A stretch of 64,000 bases of DNA, taken from contig NZ_STGK01000008.1 in NCBI RefSeq assembly GCF_004919105.1, forward strand, positions 1 through 64,000, in the 5' to 3' direction. Shown piece after piece: positions 35,561 through 48,900 of the stretch. Each line of letters begins with the position of its first letter. Position 1 is the stretch's first letter. The notes below the pieces were generated by a model. It did not search any database. It saw only the letters and a list, made by a program, of their open reading frames with translations, and had not been told where the DNA came from. The position numbers were made by a program, and so were the translations under genes. This DNA comes from Nocardioides sp. GY 10113. Lineage in GTDB: Bacteria; Actinomycetota; Actinomycetes; Propionibacteriales; Nocardioidaceae.

Positions 35561-36226
35561 CTAGCTCGCCGAGAGGTCGAGGTAGTCCAGGTGGCCGTGA
35601 CGGCGCAGCGCCTCGACGACCACGCTCGCGTCGTTGCTCTCCAGAGCGTCGAGCAGCACCTGGTGACGCTCGATCCCGTCCCCCTGGTGCTGCCGGGCCT
35701 CCGCACGGAGGTTCTTCGCCATCGGCACCTGCAGCTTGACCAGGATCGGCTCCAGGGCGATGTCGAGCTGCCGGTTGCCGGCCAGCGCCACGATGGCGGC
35801 ATGGAAGGCGCGGTGGGCGTCGTCGCGGTCCAGCTCGCCGACGGCGCGGCGCATCCCCTCCAGGGCGTCCCGCACCGGCGCCAGTGCCGCGACCAGGTCG
35901 TCGACCGGGAACGCCGACTCGACCGCGTGCCGCTCCAGCACCGCGCGCACCTCGAACAGCTCGACCACGTCGGCCGCCGTCCACTCCACGACCCGGGACC
36001 CGCGGCGCGGCAGGTGCTCGACCAGGCCCTGCTGGGCGAGCAGCCGCAGCGCCTCGCGCAGCGGCGCCCGGCTGGTGCCGAGCTCGTCGCAGAGCCGCTC
36101 CTCGACGATCTTCTCCCCCGGCCCCAGCTCGCCGCTCAGGATCGCGTCGCGCAAGCGTCGCGCCGTCACGTCGACCAGCGTCGCGGGCAGCTCGTGCCGC
36201 GACCCGGACATGCTCAACTTCGCCAT
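35561..36226 (-). CDS. GntR family transcriptional regulator (FadR/FCD subfamily)
   Basis: This 221-residue protein has an N-terminal winged helix (about 15-80, RRLRDAILSGELGPGEKIVE, ELGTSRAPLREALRLLAQQG) and a C-terminal FCD ligand-binding domain (about 90-215, VVELFEVRAVLERHAVE and RAFHAAIVALAGN with the metal-site His). FCD regulators commonly repress catabolic operons and release DNA on binding the substrate. ATTGTCGAC palindromes lie in front of its own gene and of atzF, so it very likely controls the biuret cassette and itself. ATG 36226. Confidence 0.92.
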   Translation of the reverse strand: MAKLSMSGSRHELPATLVDVTARRLRDAILSGELGPGEKIVEERLCDELGTSRAPLREALRLLAQQGLVEHLPRRGSRVVEWTAADVVELFEVRAVLERHAVESAFPVDDLVAALAPVRDALEGMRRAVGELDRDDAHRAFHAAIVALAGNRQLDIALEPILVKLQVPMAKNLRAEARQHQGDGIERHQVLLDALESNDASVVVEALRRHGHLDYLDLSAS

Positions 36227-36250
36227 GGGTACCCTTCGCCGCGAGTGAAG

Positions 36251-36262
36251 ATTGTCGACAAT
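36251..36262 (-). promoter_or_regulatory. GntR autoregulatory operator
   Basis: ATTGTCGACAAT is a perfect 12-bp palindrome 25 bp upstream of the GntR gene start. The same core stands before atzF at 35463-35472. TTGTCGACAA-type palindromes fit FadR/FCD-type GntR sites. Confidence 0.7.
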
Positions 36263-36326
36263 CCTACGGAAGGGTGCCCCGGGATGGGGCGCGACCGGCC
36301 GGTACGGCGCCGGACGGTGCGGTGAC

Positions 36327-36431
36327 GCGGCGCACGGGGCCGGGTGCGGGCCGGGCCGGGTCGTGTGCCCCACGCCCGGCGGCGCACGGGGCCGGGTGCG
36401 GGCCGGGCCAGGCCAGGGTCGTGTGCCCCAC
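36327..36431. repeat. Tandem intergenic duplication beside guaA
   Basis: A 31-bp GC-rich block (36327-36357) is repeated exactly at 36379-36409, and a 16-bp block GGGTCGTGTGCCCCAC (36358-36373) is repeated at 36416-36431; the second unit has AGGCCA inserted between the blocks. The 16-bp block contains the left arm of the hairpin also found at 10803-10852. Confidence 0.85.
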
Positions 36432-36463
36432 ACCCGCCCGGGGGGCGCTCTCAGGCACACGAC
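36418..36463 (-). terminator. guaA terminator, copy 2 of the repeated hairpin element
   Basis: GTCGTGTGCC (36418-36427) pairs with GGCACACGAC (36454-36463) around a 26-nt loop that holds a further CGCCC/GGGCG pair. Arms and loop length equal those of the hairpin at 10805-10850. It lies 34 nt past the guaA stop codon. Confidence 0.75.
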
Positions 36464-36496
36464 TCCACGCGGCCGGCCCGACCGGTCAGCGGAGGG

Positions 36497-38092
36497 TCAC
36501 TCCCACTCGATAGTGCCCGGCGGCTTCGAGGTGATGTCGACCGTGACCCGGTTGACCTCGGCCACCTCGTTTGTGATCCGGGTCGAGATCCGCTCCAGTA
36601 CGTCGTAGGGCAGCCGGGCCCAGTCGGCGGTCATCGCGTCCTCCGAGGTCACCGGGCGCAGCACCACCGGGTGACCGTAGGTGCGGCCGTCGCCCTGGAC
36701 GCCGACCGAGCGGACGTCGGCGAGCAGCACCACCGGGAACTGCCAGATGTCGCGGTCCAGGCCGGCGGCGGTGAGCTCCGCGCGGGCGATCGCGTCGGCC
36801 TCGCGCAGGATGTCGAGCCGCTCGCGGGTGACCTCGCCGATGATCCGGATGCCCAGGCCGGGGCCCGGGAACGGGTGGCGCCAGACGATCTCCGGCGGCA
36901 GGCCCAGCTGCTCGCCGACCAGGCGGACCTCGTCCTTGAAGAGCGTGCGCAGCGGCTCGACCAGCTCGAACTCGAGGTCCTCGGGCAGGCCGCCGACGTT
37001 GTGGTGGGACTTGATGTTCGAGGTGCCCGCTCCCCCGCCGGACTCGACCACGTCCGGGTAGAGCGTGCCCTGCACCAGGAACGCGACCTTGGTGCCCTCC
37101 GGGGCGCCCTTGATGATGTCGACCTCGGCCGCCTCGAAGGTACGGATGAACTCGCGACCGATGATCTTGCGCTTGGTCTCGGGGTCGGTGACCCCGGCCA
37201 GCGCGTCGAGGAACTGCTTCTCGGCGTCCACCACGACCAGGTTGGCGCCGGTGGAGGCGACGAAGTCGCGCTCGATCTGCTCGGTCTCGCCCTTGCGCAT
37301 GAGTCCGTGGTCGACGTACACGCAGGTCAGGCGGTCACCGATCGCCTTCTGCACGATCGCCGCGGCGACCGCGGAGTCGACGCCGCCGGACAGGCCGCAG
37401 ATCGCGCGGCCCTCGGTGCCGATCTGCTCGCGGATCCGCTCGATCTGCTCCTCGGCGATGTTGCCGATGGTCCAGGTCTGGCGGCAGCCGGCGATGTCCC
37501 ACAGGAAGTGCTCGAGCACCTTCTGGCCGTGCTCGGAGTGCAGCACCTCGGGGTGCCACTGCACGCCGGCCAGGCGGCGCTCGACGTTCTCGAACGCGGC
37601 CACCGGGGTGACGTCGGTCTGCGCCAGCACCTCGAAGCCCTCGGGTGCGGCGGTCACCGAGTCTCCGTGCGACATCCACACCTTGTGGTCGGTCGGGATG
37701 CCACCGAGCAGGGTGCCGGCGTGGCCGACGTGGACCCGGGTGCGGCCGTACTCGCGCGCGCCGGTCGCCGACACCGTGCCGCCCAGGCCCTGGGCCATGA
37801 GCTGGAAGCCGTAGCACATCCCGAACACCGGGGTGCCGGCCGTGAAGATGGCGGGGTCGATCGCCGGGGCGCCCTCGGCGTACACCGAGGACGGGCCGCC
37901 GGAGAGGATGATCGCGGCCGGGTTCTTGGCCAGCATCTCCGCCACCGGCATCGTGTGCGGCACGATCTCGGAGTAGACCCGCGCCTCGCGCACCCGGCGG
38001 GCGATCAGCTGGGCGTACTGGGCGCCGAAGTCGACGACCAGGACCAGGTCGTGCTCGTGGTGGGAGGGTGCCTGCTCGGCGGGGGCCGTCAT
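36497..38092 (-). CDS. guaA: GMP synthase (glutamine-hydrolysing)
   Basis: This 531-residue enzyme makes GMP from XMP, ATP and glutamine. The N-terminal class I glutamine amidotransferase domain (about 17-210) has the nucleophile C93 in [11 protein letters not shown] and the His-Glu pair in [11 protein letters not shown]. The ATP pyrophosphatase domain carries the P-loop [10 protein letters not shown], and the C-terminal dimerisation domain ends in the invariant KPPGTIEWE. The N-terminus has a short extra extension ([15 protein letters not shown]). ATG 38092 is the first start after an upstream gap; the adjacent TauE gene is 50 nt away and may be on the same transcript. Confidence 0.97.
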   Translation of the reverse strand: MTAPAEQAPSHHEHDLVLVVDFGAQYAQLIARRVREARVYSEIVPHTMPVAEMLAKNPAAIILSGGPSSVYAEGAPAIDPAIFTAGTPVFGMCYGFQLMAQGLGGTVSATGAREYGRTRVHVGHAGTLLGGIPTDHKVWMSHGDSVTAAPEGFEVLAQTDVTPVAAFENVERRLAGVQWHPEVLHSEHGQKVLEHFLWDIAGCRQTWTIGNIAEEQIERIREQIGTEGRAICGLSGGVDSAVAAAIVQKAIGDRLTCVYVDHGLMRKGETEQIERDFVASTGANLVVVDAEKQFLDALAGVTDPETKRKIIGREFIRTFEAAEVDIIKGAPEGTKVAFLVQGTLYPDVVESGGGAGTSNIKSHHNVGGLPEDLEFELVEPLRTLFKDEVRLVGEQLGLPPEIVWRHPFPGPGLGIRIIGEVTRERLDILREADAIARAELTAAGLDRDIWQFPVVLLADVRSVGVQGDGRTYGHPVVLRPVTSEDAMTADWARLPYDVLERISTRITNEVAEVNRVTVDITSKPPGTIEWE

Positions 38093-38142
38093 GGGCCGAA
38101 TCCTATCGGCGGCCGGCGCCCGCACCGAACCGCGGTGGCGCC

Positions 38143-38922
38143 TCACCAGACGCCCAGCACGTCCCCGCCGATCCGGACGATGAACGCGGAGACCACCACG
38201 ATGAAGAAGACCCGCACGAACCCGGCGCCGCGGGCCACCGCGGTGCGGGCGCCCAGGTAGCCGCCGACCATGTTGCAGGCACCCATCAGCAGCCCGATCT
38301 TCCACAGCACGGCGCCGGTCGGGATGAAGAGCAGCAGCGCCCCGACGTTGGTGGCCAGGTTGGCCAGCTTGGCCTTGGCCGAGGCCTGCAGGAAGTCGTA
38401 GCCGAGCAGACCGACCAGCGCGATCACGAAGAAGCTGCCGGTGCCCGGGCCGAGGATCCCGTCGTAGACCCCGATGCCGAACCCGACCGCCATCGCGGCG
38501 ATCCGGTGCCGGTGCCCGGAGAAGCGCAGCGCGGTCCGCTCCCCCAGCTCGGGCCGGACCAGCACGTAGCCGCCGACCACGACCAGGGCGACCAGCACGA
38601 TCGGCTCGAACGCCTCCCGGGGCAGGTGGGAGGCGGCGATCGCGCCCACGAAGGAGCCGGCCAGCGCGCAGACCATCAACGGCACGAACGTCGCCGGGTC
38701 CGGCCGGATCCGGCGGTAGTAGGTGGCCGAGCTGGCCGCGGTGCCGCAGACCGAGGCGATCTTGTTCGTGGCCAGCACCTGGACCGGACTGGCCCCCGGC
38801 AGGCCGAGCAGCAGCGCGGGCAGCTGGACCAGACCGCCGCCGCCGACGACGGCGTCGACGAACCCGGCGAAGAGCGCGGCCAGCCCCAGCAGCAGCACCA
38901 CGGTCACGCTCGGATCGCTCAT
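38143..38922 (-). CDS. TauE/SafE family sulfite exporter-like membrane protein
   Basis: This 259-residue protein has about eight membrane helices in two related halves, with the TauE motifs [19 protein letters not shown] near the N-terminus and [19 protein letters not shown] in the middle. The family exports or imports small organic anions such as sulfite or sulfoacetate. No sulfur genes are adjacent, so the substrate is open. ATG 38922; normal length. Confidence 0.88.
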   Translation of the reverse strand: MSDPSVTVVLLLGLAALFAGFVDAVVGGGGLVQLPALLLGLPGASPVQVLATNKIASVCGTAASSATYYRRIRPDPATFVPLMVCALAGSFVGAIAASHLPREAFEPIVLVALVVVGGYVLVRPELGERTALRFSGHRHRIAAMAVGFGIGVYDGILGPGTGSFFVIALVGLLGYDFLQASAKAKLANLATNVGALLLFIPTGAVLWKIGLLMGACNMVGGYLGARTAVARGAGFVRVFFIVVVSAFIVRIGGDVLGVW

Positions 38923-38954
38923 CGGCCCGATTCTCCGCGACGCCGGCCGGCCTC

Positions 38955-38971
38955 GGGGAGCCGCCCTCCCC
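38955..38971 (-). terminator. Weak hairpin between the DUF1023 and TauE genes
   Basis: GGGGAG (38955-38960) pairs with CTCCCC (38966-38971) around CCGCC in the 72-bp gap. It may end the upstream three-gene unit, but the stem is short. Confidence 0.35.
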
Positions 38972-38994
38972 GCCGGCGGCGGGACGGGCCACGC

Positions 38995-40815
38995 TCAACG
39001 CAGCATCCCCGGCAGCGTGTGCCCCCACAGCCAGCCCGCCCCGCTGCTGACCGACGCCGCCGCCAGCAGCTCGGAGAGCGTCAGGAACTCGCCCGCCCGG
39101 CGCCCGGGCACCTCGGCGACCCGCTGGCCGGTGGCGATGGCCGCGAGGCCCGCGAGCCCCGCCCCGGAGAAGTACGACGAGTGGTTGGCGACCAGGTCCC
39201 CGGCCCGCAGCGGGCCCGGGTCGACGGCGAAGCGGTGCCCGCCGAACGACTCCTGCGCCGGGTCGTGGCCCAGCGTGCCGAGACCGCCGCCGCGGTGGCG
39301 CCCGAGCAGCGTGACCGGGTCGTGGTCGGCGGCGCCGACGTGCACCTCCGCGTCCTGGCCGGCGAGGTCCTCGGCCCGGGCGACCGGCTCCCCGGGGCTG
39401 CCGAGCAGCACGTAGTCCTCGACCGTGCCCGGGGCGGCGCCGAGCCCGGCGTACCCGAGCGCGGTGGCGCCGTAGCTGTGGCCGATCGCGGTCAGGTGCG
39501 CCGGCGCGCCGGCGTCGGAGGCGGCGAGGCCGTCCAGGAACTCGGCCAGGTCGCGCCCGCCGGCCCGGGCGGCCGCCGTGGTGGCGACGTGCGCGAGGTC
39601 GACCAGCTCGTCGACATCGGTGAGCCGATCCGCGCTGGGGGCGTCGTAGTCGAGCCACAGCACCGTCGCCACGGACCCGCGGCCGGCGTCCGCCATCGCC
39701 TCGTACAGCGCCTCGACGCGGTCGAAGCCACTGACGTCGGCGGCCTCGCTGGTCGTGCCCGGGACGTAGACCGCCACGTCCTCGGCCCGGTCCGGGTCGC
39801 CGACGGCGATCGCGACGCCACCGTCCCCGCTGTGCGCCTCGGGCCGGTAGACGATCAGGTGCACCAGCTGGTCGCCGGTGACGGGGTCGACGGCGTCCCC
39901 GTAGGAGTCCAGGAGCTCCGCGACCGCGGCGGCGGTGTCCGCGGCCCCGTCCACCCAGTCCGCCCCGTCCGCCCAGTCCGCCCCGTCCGCCCCGTGCGCG
40001 CCATCGGCGCGGCCGGCCGCGAGGTCCGCGGCGAGGGCCGCCCGGTTCGCCTCGTCGCGGTCCCGGACGCGGATCCCGGCCAGGTTGCCGACGCGCGCGG
40101 GATCGTCGATGAGCAGCGCCTGCCGCTGGGCGCGACCGAGGGAGCGCCACCAGCACGCGAGACCGAACGGGTCGTCCGCGCGCAGCCGCAGCGCCGTGCG
40201 CAGGGCCGCCAGCCCGCCGCCCCCGAGCAGGTCAGCCACCCGCCGCCCGGCCGGGTCGTCGGTCCGCGCTCCCTCGAGCACGGTGTCGACCGCCGCCAGC
40301 GCCGCCAGGTACGCCGCCTCCGACTCCGCGCAGCGCCCCCGCCAGCTGTCGACGTCGGCCAGCAGCAGGCGGACCCGCGCCGCCAGTGCGGCGCCGTCCG
40401 GGGCCGGCGCGAGCCCCACCGCGGGCGGCAGGCAGCCCGGTGCCGCGAGGGCCGTGCGCGCCGCGTCGAGCGCCGCGACGATGTCGTCGTTGAGCGCCAG
40501 GCGCCGCTCCTCGAGCGTCTCCCACTCCCGCCGCAGCCGGCGGACGCGGTCCTCGAGCGCGTCGGTGGCGAGCACGGCCCGCAGCAGCGCCGCCCCGGCC
40601 GTCTCGATGCGCGCCAGGAGCCGGCGCCGGGCGCCCTCGTGCGCCGCGGCGGTCCGACCCGTCCAGCTCGGCGCCACCGCCGACGCGACCGCCCCGCGCA
40701 CGTCCTGCACGCCGACGGCGACCCCGCGCAGCGTGGTGGCGAGCACGGCGGCGGCCTCGGGCGTGGTCGCCGGCTCCGGGACCGGCGCCACCGGGGGCGG
40801 CAGGTCGGTGGTCAC
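38995..40815 (-). CDS. DUF1023 alpha/beta hydrolase
   Basis: This 606-residue protein has an N-terminal helical part (about 1-180) resembling WXG100/ESX-partner sequences ([19 protein letters not shown]), a middle region with a [17 protein letters not shown] low-complexity insert (about 270-285), and a C-terminal alpha/beta hydrolase domain with the nucleophile elbow GHSYG (about 443-447), characteristic of DUF1023. Such proteins occur next to WXG100-like genes in actinobacteria, and some act at or outside the membrane. No signal peptide is seen. GTG 40815 overlaps the upstream stop as GTGA, coupling it to the small gene before it. Confidence 0.8.
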   Translation of the reverse strand: MTTDLPPPVAPVPEPATTPEAAAVLATTLRGVAVGVQDVRGAVASAVAPSWTGRTAAAHEGARRRLLARIETAGAALLRAVLATDALEDRVRRLRREWETLEERRLALNDDIVAALDAARTALAAPGCLPPAVGLAPAPDGAALAARVRLLLADVDSWRGRCAESEAAYLAALAAVDTVLEGARTDDPAGRRVADLLGGGGLAALRTALRLRADDPFGLACWWRSLGRAQRQALLIDDPARVGNLAGIRVRDRDEANRAALAADLAAGRADGAHGADGADWADGADWVDGAADTAAAVAELLDSYGDAVDPVTGDQLVHLIVYRPEAHSGDGGVAIAVGDPDRAEDVAVYVPGTTSEAADVSGFDRVEALYEAMADAGRGSVATVLWLDYDAPSADRLTDVDELVDLAHVATTAAARAGGRDLAEFLDGLAASDAGAPAHLTAIGHSYGATALGYAGLGAAPGTVEDYVLLGSPGEPVARAEDLAGQDAEVHVGAADHDPVTLLGRHRGGGLGTLGHDPAQESFGGHRFAVDPGPLRAGDLVANHSSYFSGAGLAGLAAIATGQRVAEVPGRRAGEFLTLSELLAAASVSSGAGWLWGHTLPGMLR

Positions 40816-41165
40816 CGGAAGGCCCCGCCGAAGACACCCGGGTCCCAGCCGCTGCCGCCGGCGACGGGCGGCAGCGCGAGGAGCATGCCGACGACCGATG
40901 CGCCGTCGACGCGGGCCAGGTCCTCGCCGGCGTCCCGGACGGCCTCCGCGCAGGCGCGGGCGGCCCGGGCGCAGTCGGCCAGCTCCTCGCTCCACGTCTC
41001 GCCGAACCTCGCCACGCCGGCGGCGACCGGCGCGAGACCCGGCTGCGGCACCGGGACCAGCCGGCCCGCGGCTGAGGCCAGCGCGTCGCCGTCGGCGTCC
41101 CAGGCTCGGGCGAGCGCGGTCAGCTCCGCGAACGACACCCCGACGACGCCGTCGCGGCCGCTCAC
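40812..41165 (-). CDS. WXG100-like small helical protein
   Basis: This 117-residue protein is predicted mostly helical, with WDADGDALASAAGRL and FGETWSEELADCARAARACA, a pattern like ESX/WXG100-type or type VII-associated small proteins, though a strict W-X-G motif is absent. GTG 41165 overlaps the upstream stop as GTGA, and its own stop overlaps the DUF1023 gene in the same way. It probably acts with the hydrolase; the ESX link is inference because no EccC or other secretion genes are nearby. Confidence 0.6.
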   Translation of the reverse strand: MSGRDGVVGVSFAELTALARAWDADGDALASAAGRLVPVPQPGLAPVAAGVARFGETWSEELADCARAARACAEAVRDAGEDLARVDGASVVGMLLALPPVAGGSGWDPGVFGGAFR

Positions 41166-41881
41166 ACCCGCCCCCACCGCTCGTCAGCCGCGTTGCTCGC
41201 CACCGACGGCCCGGCGAGGAGAGCCCGCACCTCGGCGGCGCTGGACCGGCGGGCGGCGAGCGGCACCGCGAGCGGCCGCCCGTGCATCGTCAGGACGGTC
41301 GCGCCGGGTCCCGCCTGGCCCTGCAGCGCGATCCGGCCGTCGGTCGCCTCCAGCACCGGCAGTCCGCGGCGGGTGCGTGGCGCCAGCCGCCACCCGTCCT
41401 CGCCCAGCGCCGACACGAGCGTGCGCAGCAGCCCCGCGCCGCCGGTCGCGCCGAGCCCGCGCACCGCGCGCTGGACCACGAACCGGTGGAGGTCGCCGTG
41501 CGGGCGCCATCCGACCGAGGGCGCGACCGCCGACAGCTCGTCCGCCGCATCGGTGCCGGCGAGCGCGGTGGCGAGCAGCCGCCATCCCGCGACCACCTCG
41601 GCCGCGGCGGCGCGGCCCTCGGCGGCGCCGGCGGGCGCAGGGTGGTCACCGCGCCATGGGGGCAGCAGGACCAGCCCGACCTCCGGGCGGCGCCGGCGTA
41701 CCTCGGACCAGAACGCGTCGGCGCCCGACTGGTGGGTGGTCCCACCGGTCGTCTGGCCGGTCGTCTGGCCGGTCGCGTGGCCGGTCGGGTGGCCGGGGGT
41801 CTGGCTGGTCGTCTGGGCTTCGTCGTAGGCAGGCATGCCGGGCAGGTCCCCGGCGCGACATCGACCAAACCACCCCGACAC
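41162..41881 (-). CDS. Hypothetical protein, first gene of the DUF1023 unit
   Basis: The frame encodes up to 239 residues with no recognised family. The N-terminal part contains a TGQTTGQTTG-type Thr/Gly/Gln repeat (about 30-55) encoded by six 12-bp units; the rest is Ala/Leu-rich and probably folded. GTG 41881 has GGAGG only 3 nt upstream; ATG 41836 (MPAYDEAQ) is the alternative and gives 224 residues. The stop overlaps the next start as GTGA. It may assist the WXG100-like protein, by position only. Confidence 0.6.
   Translation of the reverse strand: MSGWFGRCRAGDLPGMPAYDEAQTTSQTPGHPTGHATGQTTGQTTGGTTHQSGADAFWSEVRRRRPEVGLVLLPPWRGDHPAPAGAAEGRAAAAEVVAGWRLLATALAGTDAADELSAVAPSVGWRPHGDLHRFVVQRAVRGLGATGGAGLLRTLVSALGEDGWRLAPRTRRGLPVLEATDGRIALQGQAGPGATVLTMHGRPLAVPLAARRSSAAEVRALLAGPSVASNAADERWGRV
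41745..41816. repeat. Six 12-bp coding repeats
   Basis: The unit CCGGTCGTCTGG occurs six times with up to three changes per copy. On the minus strand it encodes the T-G-Q-T type repeat of the hypothetical protein, so length change by whole units keeps the frame. Confidence 0.8.
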
Positions 41882-41917
41882 CGTCCTCCACAGGTCGGGC
41901 CCGGCCGGCCGGCCCGG

Positions 41918-43933
41918 TCAGCCGACCCAGAACCCCCGGCCGCCGAACCAGTCCTCGTAGCTGCCGGGCGCGGCACCGCCGGAGCGTCCCCGCGAGCCGA
42001 GGTAGGAGCCGACCACGGCGGCGCCGAGGTCGTCGGCCTCCGGGGCGATCACCGACCCCTCGACCCGGCGCGCCATCGACTCGATGAACCGGGCCAGGCC
42101 CGGGTCCTCCCCCAGCCGGAAGAAGGTGGTCTGCGCGCCCAGGCGGCGGGCGTTGTCGAGCTCGCGCACGGCGAGCGCGATGGTCATCGGGTGCGGCGGG
42201 TAGGAGAAGTAGACCTCGCCGTCGGGCTCCAGGTGGGAGGTGGGCTCGCCGTCGGTGACGATCAGCAGCACCGGCTGGGCATTGGGGTGCTTGCGGAAGT
42301 GGCGGTTGGCCAGCAGCAGGGCGTGGTGGAGGTTGGTGCCCTTGGCCCAGCGGGCGTCGAGCGCGGTGAGCTCCTCGATCCGCATGCTCTGGGCGTGCCG
42401 TCCGAACCCGATCAGCTCCAGGTCGTCGCCGCGGAACCGGGTGCCGATCAGGGTGTGCAGCGCGAGCGCGGTCTGCTTCATCGGCACCCATCGGCCGTCC
42501 ATCGCCATCGAGAAGCTGGTGTCGACGCAGAGCGCCACCGCGGCCTGGGTGCGCGCCTCGGTCTCCGCGACCTCGATGTCCTCGACGCTGAACCGCGGTC
42601 CGCCGGGGTCGCCGGCCCGGCGCAGCGTGCCGTTCAGGATGGTCCGCGGCACGTCCCAGGGCTCGGTGTCGCCGAACTCCCAGCTGCGGGTGGCGCCGGA
42701 CAGGTCGCCGGCGGCGCCGGCGCGTCGCAGGTCGCGCTGCCCCTGCCGACCCGACATCTTCTGGGCGACGTCGCGCAGCAGCGCCTTGCCGAGCTGGCGC
42801 ATCGCCTTGGGGGTCAGCCGCAGCTCACCGTCGAAGCCGCGCTCCATCGCGCCCGAGCGGCGCAGCGCGCGCTCCAGCTCCTTCAGCCGACGGGCATCGA
42901 CGGCCGCCTCCTCGCCGAGCTGTCGGGCCAGCCGGTCCAGGTCGACGTCGTCGAGCCGGGCGCCGCCGTAGGACTGGGAGAGCTGGTCGCTCAGCGCGTC
43001 GAGGTCGGCGAGGTCCTGGAGGACGCCGGTGCCGTCGCCGAGGCCGAGGCCCTGGTCGCCGTCGCCGAAGCGCTGCGAGCCGTCCCAGTCCTCGCCCGGG
43101 CGCAGGTTCATCAGGTTCATGTCGAGCCGGTCCAGCTCGCCCATCAGCGCCGGCGACCCGAACGCCTGCGCCGAGAGCTGCATCAGCTCCGCGCGCTGCT
43201 CGGGACTCATCGAGTTCAGCATCCGTTGGGCGGCGGCGGACCGCTCGGCGAGGGTGTCGAGCAGCTCGTCGAGGGTCTGCGGGTCCTCCGGGAAGTGCTG
43301 GCCGTGCTGGGCCATGAACTCCTCGAAGTCCTCCTGCGTGTCCAGGCCGGCCGCGCGCTTCTCGAGCAGGTCGTTGAGGTCGGAGAGCATCTCGTTGATC
43401 GCCTGCCGGTCGGCGTCGGTGGCGTTCTCCAGGGCCTGCTTCATGCCGGCGAACCGCTGGTCGAGCAGCTCACGGCCGAGCAGGTCCTTGATCTGCTCGT
43501 ACGCCGCGCGGGCGTCGGGCGACTGCCAGTCGTAGTCGGCGAGCTCGGTGACGGCCGCGGCCGGCGAATCGGGCAGGTTCTCCATCCGCATCTCGCGGAA
43601 CGCCCGGTCGGCGTCGTCCATCAGCGCGTCGCGGGCCAGCTGCTTGCGCTCCTCCAGGACGGCGGTCTCCAGCAGCTCGCGCACCTGGTCGAGCGTGCCG
43701 TCCAGGTTGTGCCGCTGGAGCAGGTCGCGGCGCCGCTCGGCGACCCGGCGGGCCAGGTCGTCGAGCCCCGCCCGGTCCTGCCCGCCACGGCGCAGGAACT
43801 CCTGCATCGCGCGCTCCGGGCTGTAGCCGGCCATCACGTCCTCGCCGATCGCGTCCAGCGCCTCGGCGATGTCGACCGGCGGGGCCAGCGGGTCGCCGCC
43901 CTCGTACCTCTTGAACCGCGTCGGGTCCTTCAT
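41918..43933 (-). CDS. VWA domain protein (CoxE/BatA-like), partner of the MoxR ATPase
   Basis: This 671-residue cytoplasmic protein has a long charged helical N-terminal part (about 1-440) and a C-terminal von Willebrand A domain (about 450-630) with the MIDAS motif DTSFS in LCVDTSFSMAMDG, LLANRHFRKHPNAQP and LLIVTDGEPTS. VWA proteins next to MoxR ATPases act together as chaperones that insert metals or remodel enzyme complexes. Its ATG 43933 is 15 nt from the ATPase gene, itself overlapping cydDC, so it belongs to the cytochrome bd transcript. A role in bd oxidase assembly is inference. Confidence 0.88.
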   Translation of the reverse strand: MKDPTRFKRYEGGDPLAPPVDIAEALDAIGEDVMAGYSPERAMQEFLRRGGQDRAGLDDLARRVAERRRDLLQRHNLDGTLDQVRELLETAVLEERKQLARDALMDDADRAFREMRMENLPDSPAAAVTELADYDWQSPDARAAYEQIKDLLGRELLDQRFAGMKQALENATDADRQAINEMLSDLNDLLEKRAAGLDTQEDFEEFMAQHGQHFPEDPQTLDELLDTLAERSAAAQRMLNSMSPEQRAELMQLSAQAFGSPALMGELDRLDMNLMNLRPGEDWDGSQRFGDGDQGLGLGDGTGVLQDLADLDALSDQLSQSYGGARLDDVDLDRLARQLGEEAAVDARRLKELERALRRSGAMERGFDGELRLTPKAMRQLGKALLRDVAQKMSGRQGQRDLRRAGAAGDLSGATRSWEFGDTEPWDVPRTILNGTLRRAGDPGGPRFSVEDIEVAETEARTQAAVALCVDTSFSMAMDGRWVPMKQTALALHTLIGTRFRGDDLELIGFGRHAQSMRIEELTALDARWAKGTNLHHALLLANRHFRKHPNAQPVLLIVTDGEPTSHLEPDGEVYFSYPPHPMTIALAVRELDNARRLGAQTTFFRLGEDPGLARFIESMARRVEGSVIAPEADDLGAAVVGSYLGSRGRSGGAAPGSYEDWFGGRGFWVG

Positions 43934-43948
43934 GACCGTCGCCCGGGC

Positions 43949-45369
43949 TCAGCCATAGACCGTCTCCGCCCCGTCGGAGTCCTTGCCGATCTTGCGGGCC
44001 AGGTAGAGGCCCTCCAGCGCGAGCTCGATCGCCGCCGCGCGCTCGCCGTCGTTGCTGCCGCCACCGGGGCCGAGCACCCGCTCGCAGACCTGGTCGTACA
44101 GGTCGGACTCGCCCAGCACCGGCAGCCCGGCGAGGAAGTCGCGGGCGGTGACGTGCTCGCCGGTGGTGATCGTGGCCCCCGCCTCGACGGCGTCCACCAG
44201 CAGCGCGAAGTCCAGACCCCGGAAGGCGCCGCGGACCGTCTCCGCGGTCGCGGTGCGCAGCAGGTGGGTGAGGATCTCGCTCTCGCGCCCCTCCTCGCCC
44301 GACTCGAACTCGATCTTGCCGCCGAGCACCTCCAGAGCGGTCTCCAGGTCGACCACCCGGGCGACCGCGTGGTCCTCGCGGTGCACCGTCGCGCGTCGTA
44401 GCGCCGCGGCGGCGATGGTCTCCGCACCGGCGATCGCGAACCGCGCCGAGACCCCGGAGCGCTGGTCCACCGAGGAGGAGTCGCGCAGGTTGCGGGTGAA
44501 CCGGGCCAGCACCTCGATCAGGAAGCCGGGCACCTCGACCTGGCCGGCCAGCAGGTCGGCCTCCTGCCGGATGACCGCCACCTCCGCGTCCAGCTGGGTC
44601 GGGTAGTGGGTCCGGATCTCCGCGCCGAACCGGTCCTTGAGCGGAGTGATGATCCGGCCGCGGTTGGTGTAGTCCTCCGGGTTGGCGCTGGCCACCACGA
44701 GCACGTCCAGCGGCAGCCGCAGCACGTAGCCGCGGATCTGGATGTCGCGCTCCTCCATCACGTTGAGCATCGCCACCTGGATCCGCTCGGCGAGGTCGGG
44801 CAGCTCGTTGATCGCCACGATGCCGCGGTGGCTGCGCGGGATCAGCCCGAAGTGGATCGTCTCGGGGTCGCCGAGCGAGCGCCCCTCGGCGACCTTCATC
44901 GGGTCCACGTCGCCGATCAGGTCGGCGACGCTGGTGTCGGGCGTGGCCAGCTTCTCGGCGTACCGCTCCGAGCGGTGCACCCAGGAGATCGGCAGGTCGT
45001 CGCCGTGCTCGGCGGCGGCGGCCAGGGAGGTGACGGTGATCGGCTCGTAGGGGTGCTCGCCGAGCTCGGAGCCGGTGATCACCGGGGTCCACTCGTCGAG
45101 CAACCCGCCCAGGGTGCGCAGCAGCCGGGTCTTGCCCTGGCCGCGCTCGCCCAGCAGGACCACGTCGTGGCCGGCGATCAGGGCCCGCTCGAGCTGCGGC
45201 ACCACGGTGTCCTCGAAGCCGTGCAGGCCGGGCCAGGGGTCCTCGCCGGCGGCGAGCTTGCGGAGCAGGTTCTCGCGGATCTCCGCGCGCAGGTGCCGGT
45301 GGACGTGGCCGGAGGCGCGGAGCTCTCCGAGCGTGGACGCGGTCGGGGGCGCGGTCGACTGGGGAGCGG

Positions 45370-45373
<4 letters not shown>
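43949..45373 (-). CDS. MoxR-type AAA+ ATPase (magnesium-chelatase-like)
   Basis: This 474-residue ATPase has Walker A GERGQGKT (75-82), Walker B GIVAINELPDL, and the sensor region LDVLVVASANPEDYTNRGR, as in ChlI/MoxR AAA+ proteins. A C-terminal helical lid follows. MoxR ATPases pair with VWA proteins, encoded next. GTG 45373 overlaps the cydDC stop codon as GTGA (45370-45373), so it is translated directly after the transporter. No magnesium-chelatase or cobaltochelatase large subunit is nearby. Confidence 0.92.

Positions 45374-48899
<3,526 letters not shown>

Positions 48900-48900
<1 letters not shown>

Noticed and set aside
39935..44401. A very long plus-strand open frame of about 1490 codons opposite cydDC-side genes
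   Set aside because: It lies antisense to DUF1023, VWA and MoxR genes whose products are clearly recognised. Long antisense frames are normal at this GC content.
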